This document shows positions 52,642 through 62,855 of a stretch of DNA of 64,000 nt, piece by piece. Position 1 is the stretch's first letter; every line of letters begins with the position of its first letter. The stretch lies in assembly GCA_029259775.1 (NCBI GenBank), contig JAJDEN010000027.1:27215-91214 (forward strand), read 5' to 3'. The notes under the pieces were generated by a model. It saw only the letters and a program-made list of their open reading frames with translations. It was not told where the DNA came from and made no database searches. Origin of the DNA: Planctomycetota bacterium (GTDB taxonomy: Bacteria; Planctomycetota; PLA2; JAEUHO01). The position numbers were made by a program, and so were the translations under genes.

Positions 52642-54129
52642 ATGGCCGCCTCGCGCGCCGGGCGGACCCCGGCCCGGACACGTCGCCGCTGGCTGCTGCC
52701 CCTCTTGATGACAGGCCTGCTGGCGGGCGTCGGCGGCCGGACCTCCCAGGCACGCCCCCCGGCTCCGGTCCCGGAGCCGCGTGTCGTGCGCAGCCCCGAG
52801 GGCACACGCATCCTCCTCGCTACCCTCGAACGCGGCCGCGCCACGCTGATCCGCGATCTCGTGCGTCGGGCTCCGGCGCGACGTCGTGCTATCGCGCCGA
52901 CGGAGGATCCTGCAGCCCGGCGCCGCGAAGCGGCTGCCGCGAACTCGTACCGCCGCGCGTCGCGACGTCCATCCTTGAACGAACGGCGCCGCACGCGACA
53001 CGGCCTGCGCGGCGCACGTGACGCACGCCTGCGTGGTCTGAGATCAGACGGAGGCCCGGCGCGTGCCAGCAGCCAGGTCCTCCCCGCGGCCAGGACAGGC
53101 CTTCCCGCGATCCAGGGCCTGCTCGATGCGCGCGAGGCGGCGGTGAGCCTAGGCACACGCGACGGACGACTCCGTGCGGTCGTCGCCACACGAGATGCAG
53201 CGTGGCACCGGGACCTCGGCTCGCTCGCACGCTGGACCACGCTGGTCACCCAGTGCTCGCCGACGGAACCCGAGCAAGACGTGGTCGGCTGTGATGCCAA
53301 GCTGGAGCAGAGGCTCATGATGCCGCTCGACCTCCCGCCAGAAGTCGAGTCGTTGGTGATCTCCTCGAGTGATCTGCTGCACGGGGTGCCCCTCGCGCTT
53401 GCCGTGGGCCGCCGCCGCGCGATCCGCGTTCCCTCGCTAGCAACTTGGCGGGCACTGCGCGAGGGTCGCCACGCGCGTGAGCCGGGTGTCGGCGTACTGG
53501 CGATCGGCGCTCCCTTGTACGCCGACTCCCAAACGCACGGCGCCAGGATCGAGAAGATCGAGCTGCCCCCGCTCCCCACACTCGACGCCGCGCGCCAGGA
53601 GGTCACAGCCATCGCAGACGCCGCGCTGCTCGGTGCAAGCGCCACAGAGCGCACGCTGGCCAGAGCACTCTCTTCGCGCGGCCAGCTGCGTGCGTTGCAC
53701 ATCGCGGCGCATGGCATCTTCAGGCCGGAGCGACCGTGGTTTTCCGGGATTGTCTTGACGCCCACCCACGAGGATGACGGGTTGCTCACCGTGCACGAGG
53801 TGATGCGCCTGCGCGTGGGGGCAGACCTCGTCGTGCTCTCCGCGTGCAACACAGCATTGGGCGGCGGCGTGGCGGGCGAAACTTCGATCGGTCTGCCCGC
53901 GGCATTCCTCGCCGCCGGCTCGCATGCCGTCCTCGGCGCGCTCTGGCGCGTGGATGACGACGCGACGAGCGCGCTGATGCGGAAGTTCCACGAGATCTGG
54001 CGCGCCCCGGGCCGACAGGCCAGCGCGGCGTCCGCCCTGCGGCAAGCGCAGGCACACGTGCGGCGTCAGCCGCGTTGGCGCCATCCCTACTATTGGGCCG
54101 GCTGGTCGCTGTGGGGCGACCCGAGCTGA
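52642..54129 (+). CDS. CHAT-domain (caspase-like) protease, membrane-anchored or exported
   Basis: 495 residues. An N-terminal hydrophobic segment (WLLPLLMTGLLAGVGG, ~17-32) after a basic start suggests a signal or anchor. Residues ~40-150 are Arg-rich and low in predicted structure. The CHAT domain (~200-490) has the catalytic pair His357 in HIAAHGIF and Cys402 in VVLSACNTALGG, with SDLLHGVPLALAV upstream and the usual end ALRQAQAHVRRQPRWRHPYYWAGWSLWGD. CHAT proteases cleave substrates in programmed or conflict responses. It is coupled to a tiny membrane protein and sits beside two kinases, and its stop abuts the stop of a convergent sigma factor gene. Confidence 0.9.
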   Translation: MAASRAGRTPARTRRRWLLPLLMTGLLAGVGGRTSQARPPAPVPEPRVVRSPEGTRILLATLERGRATLIRDLVRRAPARRRAIAPTEDPAARRREAAAANSYRRASRRPSLNERRRTRHGLRGARDARLRGLRSDGGPARASSQVLPAARTGLPAIQGLLDAREAAVSLGTRDGRLRAVVATRDAAWHRDLGSLARWTTLVTQCSPTEPEQDVVGCDAKLEQRLMMPLDLPPEVESLVISSSDLLHGVPLALAVGRRRAIRVPSLATWRALREGRHAREPGVGVLAIGAPLYADSQTHGARIEKIELPPLPTLDAARQEVTAIADAALLGASATERTLARALSSRGQLRALHIAAHGIFRPERPWFSGIVLTPTHEDDGLLTVHEVMRLRVGADLVVLSACNTALGGGVAGETSIGLPAAFLAAGSHAVLGALWRVDDDATSALMRKFHEIWRAPGRQASAASALRQAQAHVRRQPRWRHPYYWAGWSLWGDPS

Positions 54130-54831
54130 TCAGCCTGGGAGGTAGCGCGACAGCGCGTTCCACTCTTCCTCAAACGCTGCCGGATCCGCGACGGTGGAAC
54201 TCAGTTCCTCGCGGAACAAGGAAGCGAACTGCTTCTTGGCACGATGCTTGGTCACAGGAAACTGCCCGCGGCCGCCCTCGAGTTGGTCCGGCAAGTCGGC
54301 GCTCCCCTCCCCCTCCGTGTCGATGAGATCTCGGATCACCAGGCCATAGCGATTGCTCTTCCGCTGCAGCCGTTCGAGCGCGCGCTCGATGGCAACCCGC
54401 GACCAGCTGCGATCGAATGCCTCCAGGTCCGCTGCCTCCGCGCTACTCGGCATGTGCTCCTCATCCTCGGGGAGCAGGGGGAGCAGCGAGATGCCCTCGG
54501 CCGGACGCCGCTTCTTCGCAAGGCGGCGCCGTAGCCAGCGTGTCACGTACCGCCGAAGGAGGATCTGGACATAGGCGCGGAACTTGCCCCGTCGGGGGTC
54601 GGCGCGCGGCAGCCAGTCCTTCTCGATGCAGGTCGTGAGAAACTCCTGCACGACGTCGCGGGCGTCCTGGGCCGAGACACGCCCCCCGGGAGCGCGAGCC
54701 AGAAGCCTCTCGGCGTAGATGAGCATGGGGCGCTCGTAGCTGGTGGACAGGAAGGCCCAGGCCGCTTGCCAGGCAGGATCGTCTCGCTGATCGAGCCCGG
54801 AGACGATCGACCACCTCGTCTTGGCCCACAT
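54130..54831 (-). CDS. Planctomycete-type ECF sigma factor (kinase-associated group)
   Basis: 233 residues from ATG 54831, chosen because this family usually begins just before the TRWSIV motif (here MWAKTRWSIV); longer frames upstream lack a ribosome site. Region 2 reads AWQAAWAFLSTSYERPMLIYA, then DVVQEFLTTCIEKDWLPRAD and GKFRAYVQILLRRYVTRWLRR. Region 4 appears degenerate (LEGGRGQFPVTKHRAKKQFASLF), which is typical for this planctomycete group. Such sigma factors are commonly encoded beside Ser/Thr kinases and are thought to be controlled by phosphorylation rather than by an anti-sigma factor; none is seen here. Convergent and directly abutting the CHAT gene. Confidence 0.75.
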   Translation of the reverse strand: MWAKTRWSIVSGLDQRDDPAWQAAWAFLSTSYERPMLIYAERLLARAPGGRVSAQDARDVVQEFLTTCIEKDWLPRADPRRGKFRAYVQILLRRYVTRWLRRRLAKKRRPAEGISLLPLLPEDEEHMPSSAEAADLEAFDRSWSRVAIERALERLQRKSNRYGLVIRDLIDTEGEGSADLPDQLEGGRGQFPVTKHRAKKQFASLFREELSSTVADPAAFEEEWNALSRYLPG

Positions 54832-55006
54832 CGTGCCTTCGGCCGACAACTCGTCGTTCGTGTTCAACCAGCCTCCACCAAGCACATGCGTCCCGGCGAT
54901 CAGCGTACGCATGGGAATCCCCGGGAGCAATGCCGCGGCTTCCGGCACGAAAGCGGCCCGGGAGCGCGCACGCGCTCCCGGGCCTGCCGTTGGGACCGAG
55001 GGGTGG

Positions 55007-58000
55007 TCACTTGATGTCGAACTCACGCCAGGTAGACCACGCGCCGATGTTGCCGCTGTTGTCGACCGCGCGGACCCTCCATCGATACGAGTCGGACACC
55101 AGCGTCGGGGGATAGGCGCCGGTTGTGCTCACCGTCCAGGAGCCGCGCTTGCGCCAGAGAACACCCCACTTGTAGTCGATGTACAGCTCGAAGTGCTTGA
55201 TGCCACCCGCATCCGCAGGCCGGGACCACGAGAGCAACGGTCGTCCCGTGGCAAGGACGGCCCTATGGGACGGCGACTTGAGCACGACCCGAAGCGGATC
55301 CGTCGTATCACGGACCGCGAGGTACGCACTAGCAGAGGAGTTCGAGTAGCCGCTATCTCCGCCGAACTCGGCGAACACGGTCCTGCGCGTGAGCGACGTG
55401 GCTGTGTAGTAGAAGTCGACGAGGCCATTGCGGTCCGTTCGACCGCTCTTCTTGCGCACGCCGTTGACCAGCACGCTGACCAACTTGCCCTCCAGGTCCC
55501 ACCGGGCGAGCGAGGAGTCCTCGAGCTTGGCGCGAACCAGCACAGGCTCACCGAGCTCCGCCGTCCGCGGGGTGAAGGACAACGTGATTCGTGTGCCCTT
55601 CTTGGTCTGCTGCCGCTGCACGAGCAAGGACGCGGAGTCGGACGATGCTGCGTAGGTAGCACTCGCCGCGTGCGAGGCGCCCACGAGCATGGAGCCGGCG
55701 CGATCACTCTTCCACGAGATCTCAGCCACGCCCTGGCTGTTCGTGCGATCGCGCCCGGCGGCACTCCCCGCAATACTGAACTCGACGTAGCGCCCTGAGA
55801 TCAGCTGCCCGGAACCTTGATCCCTAAGCACGGCCCTGAGCGTTGCGCTCGCACCGAGGAGCACGGACGTCGGCGAGACCGACAGATCGAGTCGGGTCGA
55901 TCGCGCCTGGGCCACCACGCTCACGCTTGTCGAAGCATTCGCGCCCAAGTACGTCGAATCGCCAACGAAGATCGCTTCCACAGCCAACGTTCCCACGCGG
56001 TTGGCGGTCCAGTGCCCCACGGCTCTGCCTTGCGAGTTCGTCGTGTCGGCATCGACCGAGGCGCGGTTCACGCCGAAGCCGACGCGGCGGCCCGAGAGTG
56101 CAGCTCCCGTCCGGGCGTCCGTCAGCGTCGCGGTCATGGTCAAGCGCTCACCCTCCTTCAGGGACGACGGCGATCGACTGATCACCAGCCGCGTCGTGCG
56201 CTTGAGGGCCGTCACGCTGACACTCGTCGTGGCACTAGAGGCCAGGTACGTCGAGTCGCCGACGAAGATCGCCTCCACAGGCAACGTTCCCACGCGGCTG
56301 GCAGTCCAGTGCCCCACGGCCCTGCCTTGTGAGTTCGTCGTGTCGGCATCGACCGAGGCGCGGTTCACGCCGAAGCCGATGCGGCGGCCCGAGAGCGCGG
56401 CTCCCGTTCGAGCGTCCGTCAGCGTCGCGGTCATGGTCAAGCGCTCGCCCTCCTTCAGGGACGACGGCGATCGACTGATCACCAGCCGCGTCGCGACCTT
56501 GGCCATCGGAGGAGTGAGCACGTCCAGGCTCGTGTGCCTGCGATCGTTGTCTCGACGGGACTGCCCCGCGGTATCGTCCGCGTCGAGGGAGAGCCAGACG
56601 TACCAAGGTCCCGCTTGCAGGGAGGGCAGGGCAACGTCCGCACGCAGTTCGTGACGGCTGCCCGGCACGAGCGCCGGGACGATCCGGCTGGCCAGGAACT
56701 GGTCACTCCCGCGTACGCCGGTCGAGGACGCGCTGATTTGGATGTGCGCGACGGATGCCGCGGCAGCGCCATCGCCGTGATTGCCCACAGAGAAGCTGAT
56801 GGCGAGCATGTCACCCACCCGCGCCCGGCGTGGATCGACAGAGAGGGCAAGCGGGACGAGGTCGGCGCGCCTGACAGGATCGGGCGTGCAGAGGTCGTTG
56901 GGAACCAGCACGGAGCGCGCGGAGGTTCGCGAAGTGCCGTGGGTGTTGGAGGCCCGCACCTCGTAGGCGAACGACATGCCGGGCGGCGCCTGTCGATCGA
57001 CGTACGTGACGACCTGGGGACCCAGCACGTCACTCACCGGCGCGCCGTCGCGATAGACCTGGTAGCTGTCGGACCGTGCCGCGTGCTCCCAGGAGATCCT
57101 GACGGCGGGGACATTCGCCATGCAGAGCGGCTGCGCAATCAGGACCTCGAACGATCCCGGAACCTCGCAGGCTTCTTCAGGAATCGCAACCGACAGCGAC
57201 GGCGCATCACGATGGCCGCGCGCGTTGGTTGCACGCACGACAACCGTGTGCCGACCTCCTACTGTCAGTCCGTGCAGCCTGTGCGAGCGGAGGCGAGGCT
57301 CAAGCGGGCCACTGACGGAGCGTCCGTCCAGGAGAACCTCGTAGGCGTCAGCGCCAACGCTGGGAAGCCAGGCGACCTCGATGGCGACACCACCATCCGC
57401 TGCGCAGTGGATCTCCGGCGGGTAGGCCTGGAAGCTCAGGGGCAGGTCCTCTGGTACGGGGGCCGGCGTCGGCGGCTCAAGCAGCAAGGATGCGAGACTT
57501 CGAACTTCCTCCTTCAACAGGGCAAGGGGACGATCGGCCAGGTAGCCGCCCTTGAAGAAGTGGTTGGAAAGGCGTCGCCATGCCGGCGAGAGCCACTCGA
57601 GCACGGACTGGTCCCGGGCGACGCAGCCCTGACGGCACAGCGGATCGCCGATGCGAGCAACGACGTCATCGCGGTTGTGGACCATGCGGACGTACTCGGG
57701 GGCGGGAAGGATCTCGCGCAGGGTGGTGATCGACTCCGGACTACCCGTCATCACCACGCCGATGTTCTTGAGCAGGGCTGGTTCTTCGTCCTTCAGGAGA
57801 CGTAACGCATCACGAACGAAGAAGTTGCCCTGGGAGTGCGGCAGGAGAACGATCTTCTGACCAAGGCGTGCCCGCCACTTCAAGTCACGCATGATCTCGC
57901 GCGACTGCCCGGCGCCGATGATGGGCGTCTTCCCGAACCGCCCGAAGCTCTCCAGGAACTGAACGCTTGCCTCCCCGAGATCGATGAAGCTGCCCACGAT

Positions 58001-58693
58001 CTCGCGCAGGAGGACCTGCACGACGGCCTTGTACAGGGGCATCGCCAGCGGGTCCGGCACGGCGGCGATGGCGCGACCGAAGTAGCTACGCTCCGCATCG
58101 GTCGAGCTGACGTTGTACGTGCCTGTGACCTGGGCATCCGGCAGGATCGACTCGATGACACTCGCGAGCGCGCGCTTCGAGTCTTCGAAGTCACCGAAAT
58201 CCACGGCGATGCCATTCACGAAGTACACGACCAGGCCACGTCCCGTCGCAGGATCCTGTGCGAGTGAGGCGGACGCTGGAGCAAGCATCGCGGCGTGCTC
58301 AAGGCGATCCGCGGGGTCGATCCAAGCCCCGAGTCGTCTTCGATTCGACTCCAGCGCCACGAAGTCCTGAGATGTCACCACGGTCGCGGCATACGCGCGA
58401 TCGACCGCCTCGGCGGCGGTCACACGGTCTCGCGCTTCCGCGTGGACACGCCCCAGGGCCGCCGCGAGTCGTTGCGCGGCGGGGAGCGGGTCCTCGGCAT
58501 GCCGCAGGTAATCCCGGAGGTGGGCGCGCAGGGGGCCCACGGGCTGATCGCCGGTGCCAGGCGGCAACGTGCCCCCGGACCCCGCGCCGGGGCCGGCACC
58601 CGAGGTGCCGCCGCCTCCACATGCAGCGAGCGCCGCCGTGACGAGAGCCAGGAGGAATAGAAAGCAGGGTGACGATGCGGAACGAGTGGCCAT
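55007..58693 (-). CDS. Large lipoprotein: hydrolase-like domain, fibronectin-III-like and Ig-like repeats
   Basis: 1228 residues from ATG 58693; the frame is open upstream across the divergent DinB gene, which is not coding. The lipobox TAALAAC is followed by a Gly-rich linker. Residues ~110-410 resemble an alpha/beta-hydrolase, with LLPHSQGNFFVRDAL around the putative nucleophile Ser and MTGSPES. Two fibronectin-III-like domains (~420-615) and a CARDB-like domain (~620-730) follow, then four Ig-like beta domains (~733-1130), the first two nearly identical, and a final Fn3-like domain (~1140-1228). It looks like a surface enzyme or adhesin with a repeat stalk. Substrate unknown. Confidence 0.75.
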   Translation of the reverse strand: MATRSASSPCFLFLLALVTAALAACGGGGTSGAGPGAGSGGTLPPGTGDQPVGPLRAHLRDYLRHAEDPLPAAQRLAAALGRVHAEARDRVTAAEAVDRAYAATVVTSQDFVALESNRRRLGAWIDPADRLEHAAMLAPASASLAQDPATGRGLVVYFVNGIAVDFGDFEDSKRALASVIESILPDAQVTGTYNVSSTDAERSYFGRAIAAVPDPLAMPLYKAVVQVLLREIVGSFIDLGEASVQFLESFGRFGKTPIIGAGQSREIMRDLKWRARLGQKIVLLPHSQGNFFVRDALRLLKDEEPALLKNIGVVMTGSPESITTLREILPAPEYVRMVHNRDDVVARIGDPLCRQGCVARDQSVLEWLSPAWRRLSNHFFKGGYLADRPLALLKEEVRSLASLLLEPPTPAPVPEDLPLSFQAYPPEIHCAADGGVAIEVAWLPSVGADAYEVLLDGRSVSGPLEPRLRSHRLHGLTVGGRHTVVVRATNARGHRDAPSLSVAIPEEACEVPGSFEVLIAQPLCMANVPAVRISWEHAARSDSYQVYRDGAPVSDVLGPQVVTYVDRQAPPGMSFAYEVRASNTHGTSRTSARSVLVPNDLCTPDPVRRADLVPLALSVDPRRARVGDMLAISFSVGNHGDGAAAASVAHIQISASSTGVRGSDQFLASRIVPALVPGSRHELRADVALPSLQAGPWYVWLSLDADDTAGQSRRDNDRRHTSLDVLTPPMAKVATRLVISRSPSSLKEGERLTMTATLTDARTGAALSGRRIGFGVNRASVDADTTNSQGRAVGHWTASRVGTLPVEAIFVGDSTYLASSATTSVSVTALKRTTRLVISRSPSSLKEGERLTMTATLTDARTGAALSGRRVGFGVNRASVDADTTNSQGRAVGHWTANRVGTLAVEAIFVGDSTYLGANASTSVSVVAQARSTRLDLSVSPTSVLLGASATLRAVLRDQGSGQLISGRYVEFSIAGSAAGRDRTNSQGVAEISWKSDRAGSMLVGASHAASATYAASSDSASLLVQRQQTKKGTRITLSFTPRTAELGEPVLVRAKLEDSSLARWDLEGKLVSVLVNGVRKKSGRTDRNGLVDFYYTATSLTRRTVFAEFGGDSGYSNSSASAYLAVRDTTDPLRVVLKSPSHRAVLATGRPLLSWSRPADAGGIKHFELYIDYKWGVLWRKRGSWTVSTTGAYPPTLVSDSYRWRVRAVDNSGNIGAWSTWREFDIK
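55949..56502. repeat. Tandem 297-bp repeat encoding two near-identical Ig-like domains
   Basis: Two consecutive units, offset by 297 bases (99 codons), share almost all bases; for example GAAGATCGCTTCCACAGCCA and GAAGATCGCCTCCACAGGCA. Both encode RLVISRSPSSLKEGERLTMT and the VNRASVDADTTNSQGR segment. The high identity, including third codon positions, points to recent duplication or ongoing gene conversion within the lipoprotein gene. Confidence 0.9.
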
Positions 58694-58822
58694 GACGATC
58701 TCCAAGGCGGCGCTGGGCGCGCGGATAGCGCGCCACCATTCGCCGTCGGTCTGCCCATGGCAGGTCGTGGCGGGAGATTTCACCCGCGTCCTGGAAGTTG
58801 CCGACGCCCGTACACTTCTCGC

Positions 58823-59377
58823 GTGCAAGAACTCGTCCTTCCCCCCGCCGAGGGCTACGACGCGGCGTCCCAGCGGACGATCGCGTTCATGGCGTCCCAG
58901 CTCGACGACCAGCTCAGGCGGCTGAAGACCTCCGTCGACGGGATGATGGTCGCCGAGCTCGAGTGGCAGAACGAACCCGGGCGCAACACGATCGGCATGC
59001 TTCTGGCCCACATCGCCGTCGCCGAGACGTGGTGGATGCAGGCCGGCGCCAAGGGGCTCCACGAGCCCGAGCAGGTGAACACGATCGTCAAGGGCGTCAT
59101 CGGCATCGAGACGCACGAGGATGGTCTGCCCCTACCGGCGGACGGCACCCACCCCCCGGCGCTCGAGGGCCGCACGCTCGGCGACTACGTATCGATGATC
59201 GATCGCGCGCGGTTGGCGACGCACATCGCGCTACGCGGATGGAGCGACGAGGAGCTCGAGACGCGCGTGGCGATCAAGGACCGCTCCGTGAGCAAGGGCT
59301 GGATCCTCTATCACGTGCTCGAACACATGGTCGCGCACTACGGCCAGATCCTCGCGTTGCAGAGCCGGCTGCCGTAG
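58823..59377 (+). CDS. DinB-fold family protein
   Basis: 184 residues from GTG 58823. It is a four-helix DinB/YfiT bundle with the three metal-binding His positions in place: NTIGMLLAHIAVAETWW, and the C-terminal HVLEHMVAHYGQI. Proteins of this fold include bacillithiol/mycothiol transferases and uncharacterised damage-induced proteins; substrate is not readable. A TACACT hexamer ends six bases before the GTG and no Shine-Dalgarno is present, so the mRNA may be leaderless. Divergent from the large lipoprotein. Confidence 0.85.
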   Translation: MQELVLPPAEGYDAASQRTIAFMASQLDDQLRRLKTSVDGMMVAELEWQNEPGRNTIGMLLAHIAVAETWWMQAGAKGLHEPEQVNTIVKGVIGIETHEDGLPLPADGTHPPALEGRTLGDYVSMIDRARLATHIALRGWSDEELETRVAIKDRSVSKGWILYHVLEHMVAHYGQILALQSRLP

Positions 59378-59437
59378 GGGCGCAGCTGGTTGCCGTGGGC
59401 GGATACATGATCCGCCCTTCGCATCTGGAGGACGCGA

Positions 59438-60148
59438 TCAATCCGCCGGCGGGACGTCCAGGAGGTCGGACTGCGCGATCGGGGCCAGGAGGCGCTCCGC
59501 GTCCGCAGCACCGTCGAGCGTGTACGGCCCGACCGCGGTGCGCCGCAGACTCGCCAAGTGCCCGCCCGTGCCCAACGACGTGCCCAGATCGCGCGCCAGA
59601 CTGCGCACGTACATGCCCTTGCCGCACGTGATCAACAGGCTCGCGATCGGCCACTCGTACGCGACGAGCTCGATGGAGTCGATGCGCACAGGCCGCGCCT
59701 CGAGCACGACCTCCTTGCCCTCGCGTGCAAGCTTGTAGGCGCGTTTCCCATCCACGTGCACCGCGCTGAAGCGCGGCGGCACCTGCTCGATGTCGCCCAC
59801 GAACGGCTCCAGGGCGGCTCGTAGCGCCTCCTCGCTCGGCGGCTCGGCGACCTCGACCTCCTCGCGCTCCCCCTCACGGTCGTCCGTCTGGGTGAAGGCC
59901 GAGAGATCGATCTTCGTGTCGTAGACCTTCGGCAAGCTCATCAGACGCTCGACGGCCTTCGTCGCGTTGCCGATGCAGCAGACGACCACGCCGGTCGCGA
60001 GCGGATCGAGCGTCCCGGCGTGCCCGGTCTTCACGAAGCCCGCCGCCTTCCGCACATGGCGCACGACGTCCATCGAGCTCCAGCCGAGCGGCTTGTCGAC
60101 GACCAAGAGGCCGGCCATGGCGGACTTGCGGTAGCGAGGTCGTCCCAT
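59438..60148 (-). CDS. truB: tRNA pseudouridine(55) synthase TruB
   Basis: 236 residues. The catalytic Asp48 is in the family motif GHAGTLDPLATGVV (His-Ala for the usual His-Thr). GLLVVDKPLGWSSMDVV starts the domain, PPRFSAVHVDGKRAYKLAREG carries the conserved Tyr, and GMYVRSLARDLG the Arg. It makes pseudouridine at position 55 of the tRNA T-loop. The protein is short, without the C-terminal PUA domain of E. coli TruB, as in many bacteria. ATG 60148 was taken; ATG 60118 is an alternative start that would drop ten residues. Confidence 0.95.
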   Translation of the reverse strand: MGRPRYRKSAMAGLLVVDKPLGWSSMDVVRHVRKAAGFVKTGHAGTLDPLATGVVVCCIGNATKAVERLMSLPKVYDTKIDLSAFTQTDDREGEREEVEVAEPPSEEALRAALEPFVGDIEQVPPRFSAVHVDGKRAYKLAREGKEVVLEARPVRIDSIELVAYEWPIASLLITCGKGMYVRSLARDLGTSLGTGGHLASLRRTAVGPYTLDGAADAERLLAPIAQSDLLDVPPAD

Positions 60149-60199
60149 GCGGCCGAGGATAGGTCCGCGCCGATGGAGGCCTGCTAGGATCCCCCGCCC

Positions 60200-60718
60200 A
60201 TGGAACGCAAGAAGCTCAAGCCCGCGATGGTGGTCGTGGTCCTCGCCGTCCTCGCCATCACCTGGTGGCTCGAGAACCGGGATTCGAACGACGCACCGCA
60301 GGCCGACCCGCCCGCGAAGACCCGCGATCCGGGCAGAAACAGCGGGAAGACCCCGCCCCAGGCGAGCCCGCCCCCGACCCAACGGCCATCCACCGGCGCG
60401 ATCGAGAAGGCCTTCCGGGCCAAGCGCTCCAAGGTCTGGGTTGAGGACGAGGGCAAGATCGTCCACCTGCTGCCGGACGACCGCATCGCCCCCCGCCACC
60501 AGCTCTGCCTGGTGGACCTGGCCTCGGGCCACACGATCAAGATCAGCCACAACGTGGATCTGGCGCCCAAGGTGCCGTGGCGCAAAGGTGATTCGCTGGC
60601 CTTCCGCGGCCGATTTGAGTGGAACGACAAGGGCGGCGTCGTCCATTGGACCCACCACGACCCGCGAGGCCGCCAAGAGGGCGGCTGGCTGCGGCACGAG
60701 GGCAAGACCTACCGGTAA
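60200..60718 (+). CDS. DUF3465 family protein, membrane-anchored
   Basis: 172 residues. An N-terminal helix (PAMVVVVLAVLAITWWL, ~8-24) is followed by a Pro-rich linker (to ~68) and a ~100-residue domain that matches DUF3465 closely: GKIVHLLPDDRIAPRHQLCLVDL, IKISHNVDLAPKVPW, DSLAFRGRFEWNDKGGVVHWTHHDP and GGWLRHEGKTYR. The several conserved His and Asp residues suggest metal or ligand binding; the function of the family is unknown. A TAGGAT hexamer nine bases before the ATG suggests a leaderless mRNA. Divergent from truB, and followed by the SUF operon. Confidence 0.87.
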   Translation: MERKKLKPAMVVVVLAVLAITWWLENRDSNDAPQADPPAKTRDPGRNSGKTPPQASPPPTQRPSTGAIEKAFRAKRSKVWVEDEGKIVHLLPDDRIAPRHQLCLVDLASGHTIKISHNVDLAPKVPWRKGDSLAFRGRFEWNDKGGVVHWTHHDPRGRQEGGWLRHEGKTYR

Positions 60719-60777
60719 GGGCTGCCTGGGGGGCGCTTCAGGCCCGGTTGGCTGCCCTCCGCCGCTCCCGCATTCGG

Positions 60778-60828
60778 TTGACCGCCCTGCCCGCCCCCGT
60801 AGAATCCGTACCGATTCAGTATGGATTC
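60778..60828 (+). promoter_or_regulatory. Promoter and palindromic operator of the SUF operon
   Basis: TTGACC (60778-60783) and TAGAAT (60800-60805), spacer 16, form a good sigma70 promoter. An inverted repeat GAATCCgTAC-7-GTAtGGATTC (60802-60828, one mismatch) starts within the -10 and spans the expected transcription start near 60812. It ends ten bases before the ATG of the Rrf2-type regulator, so negative autoregulation is likely. The leader would be only about 26 bases and has no Shine-Dalgarno. Confidence 0.75.
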
Positions 60829-60837
60829 CACCTCCCC

Positions 60838-61331
60838 ATGATCCGCGTCTCCAAGCTCGCCGACTACGGCATCCTGCTCATGACCTGGCTCGCCTGGCGC
60901 AAGGCTCGGCCGGTGCGTGGGGCTGCGTCCACCGGTGACGAGCTGCGCTCCGCCGCCGACCTCGCCAAGGAGACGGGCCTCCCGGCGCCGACGGTCAGCA
61001 AGCTGCTCCGCATGCTGAGCAAGGCCGATCTCCTCGACGCACACCGCGGCGCACAGGGCGGCTACGCGCTCGCCCGCCACCCGGCCGCGATCACGGTCGC
61101 CGACATCATCGAGGCAATCGAGGGACCGATCGCGCTGATGAACTGTCTCAGCGACACGACGCCGGACTGCGACGTCATGTCGCTCTGCACGACACGGACC
61201 AACTGGGACCGCATCAACCAGGCGATCCTCGCCGCGCTCGCCTCGATCACGCTCGAGGAGATGGCGACGCCGCAGCGCGGCTGGCGCGAACGCATGGGCA
61301 GCGCCCTCACCACCACGACCGGAGAAGCCCG

Positions 61332-61335
<4 letters not shown>
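60838..61335 (+). CDS. Rrf2-family Fe-S-sensing regulator of the SUF operon
   Basis: 165 residues. The N-terminal winged helix starts [19 protein letters not shown], typical of SUF-operon Rrf2 regulators. The recognition helix lies around [18 protein letters not shown], with the wing in [12 protein letters not shown]. Three Cys residues (103, 111, 117 in [18 protein letters not shown]) are placed as in IscR-type proteins that hold a [2Fe-2S] cluster. It probably represses its own operon when clusters are sufficient; a fitting palindrome overlaps the promoter. Its stop overlaps the sufB start (ATGA). Confidence 0.9.
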
Positions 61336-62843
<1,508 letters not shown>

Positions 62844-62855
62844 GAGTGTGCGGCT

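Noticed and set aside
52459..54129. Toxin-antitoxin pair (small ORF plus CHAT)
   Set aside because: The small protein is a membrane span with a basic tail and shows no antitoxin fold; coupling alone does not establish this.
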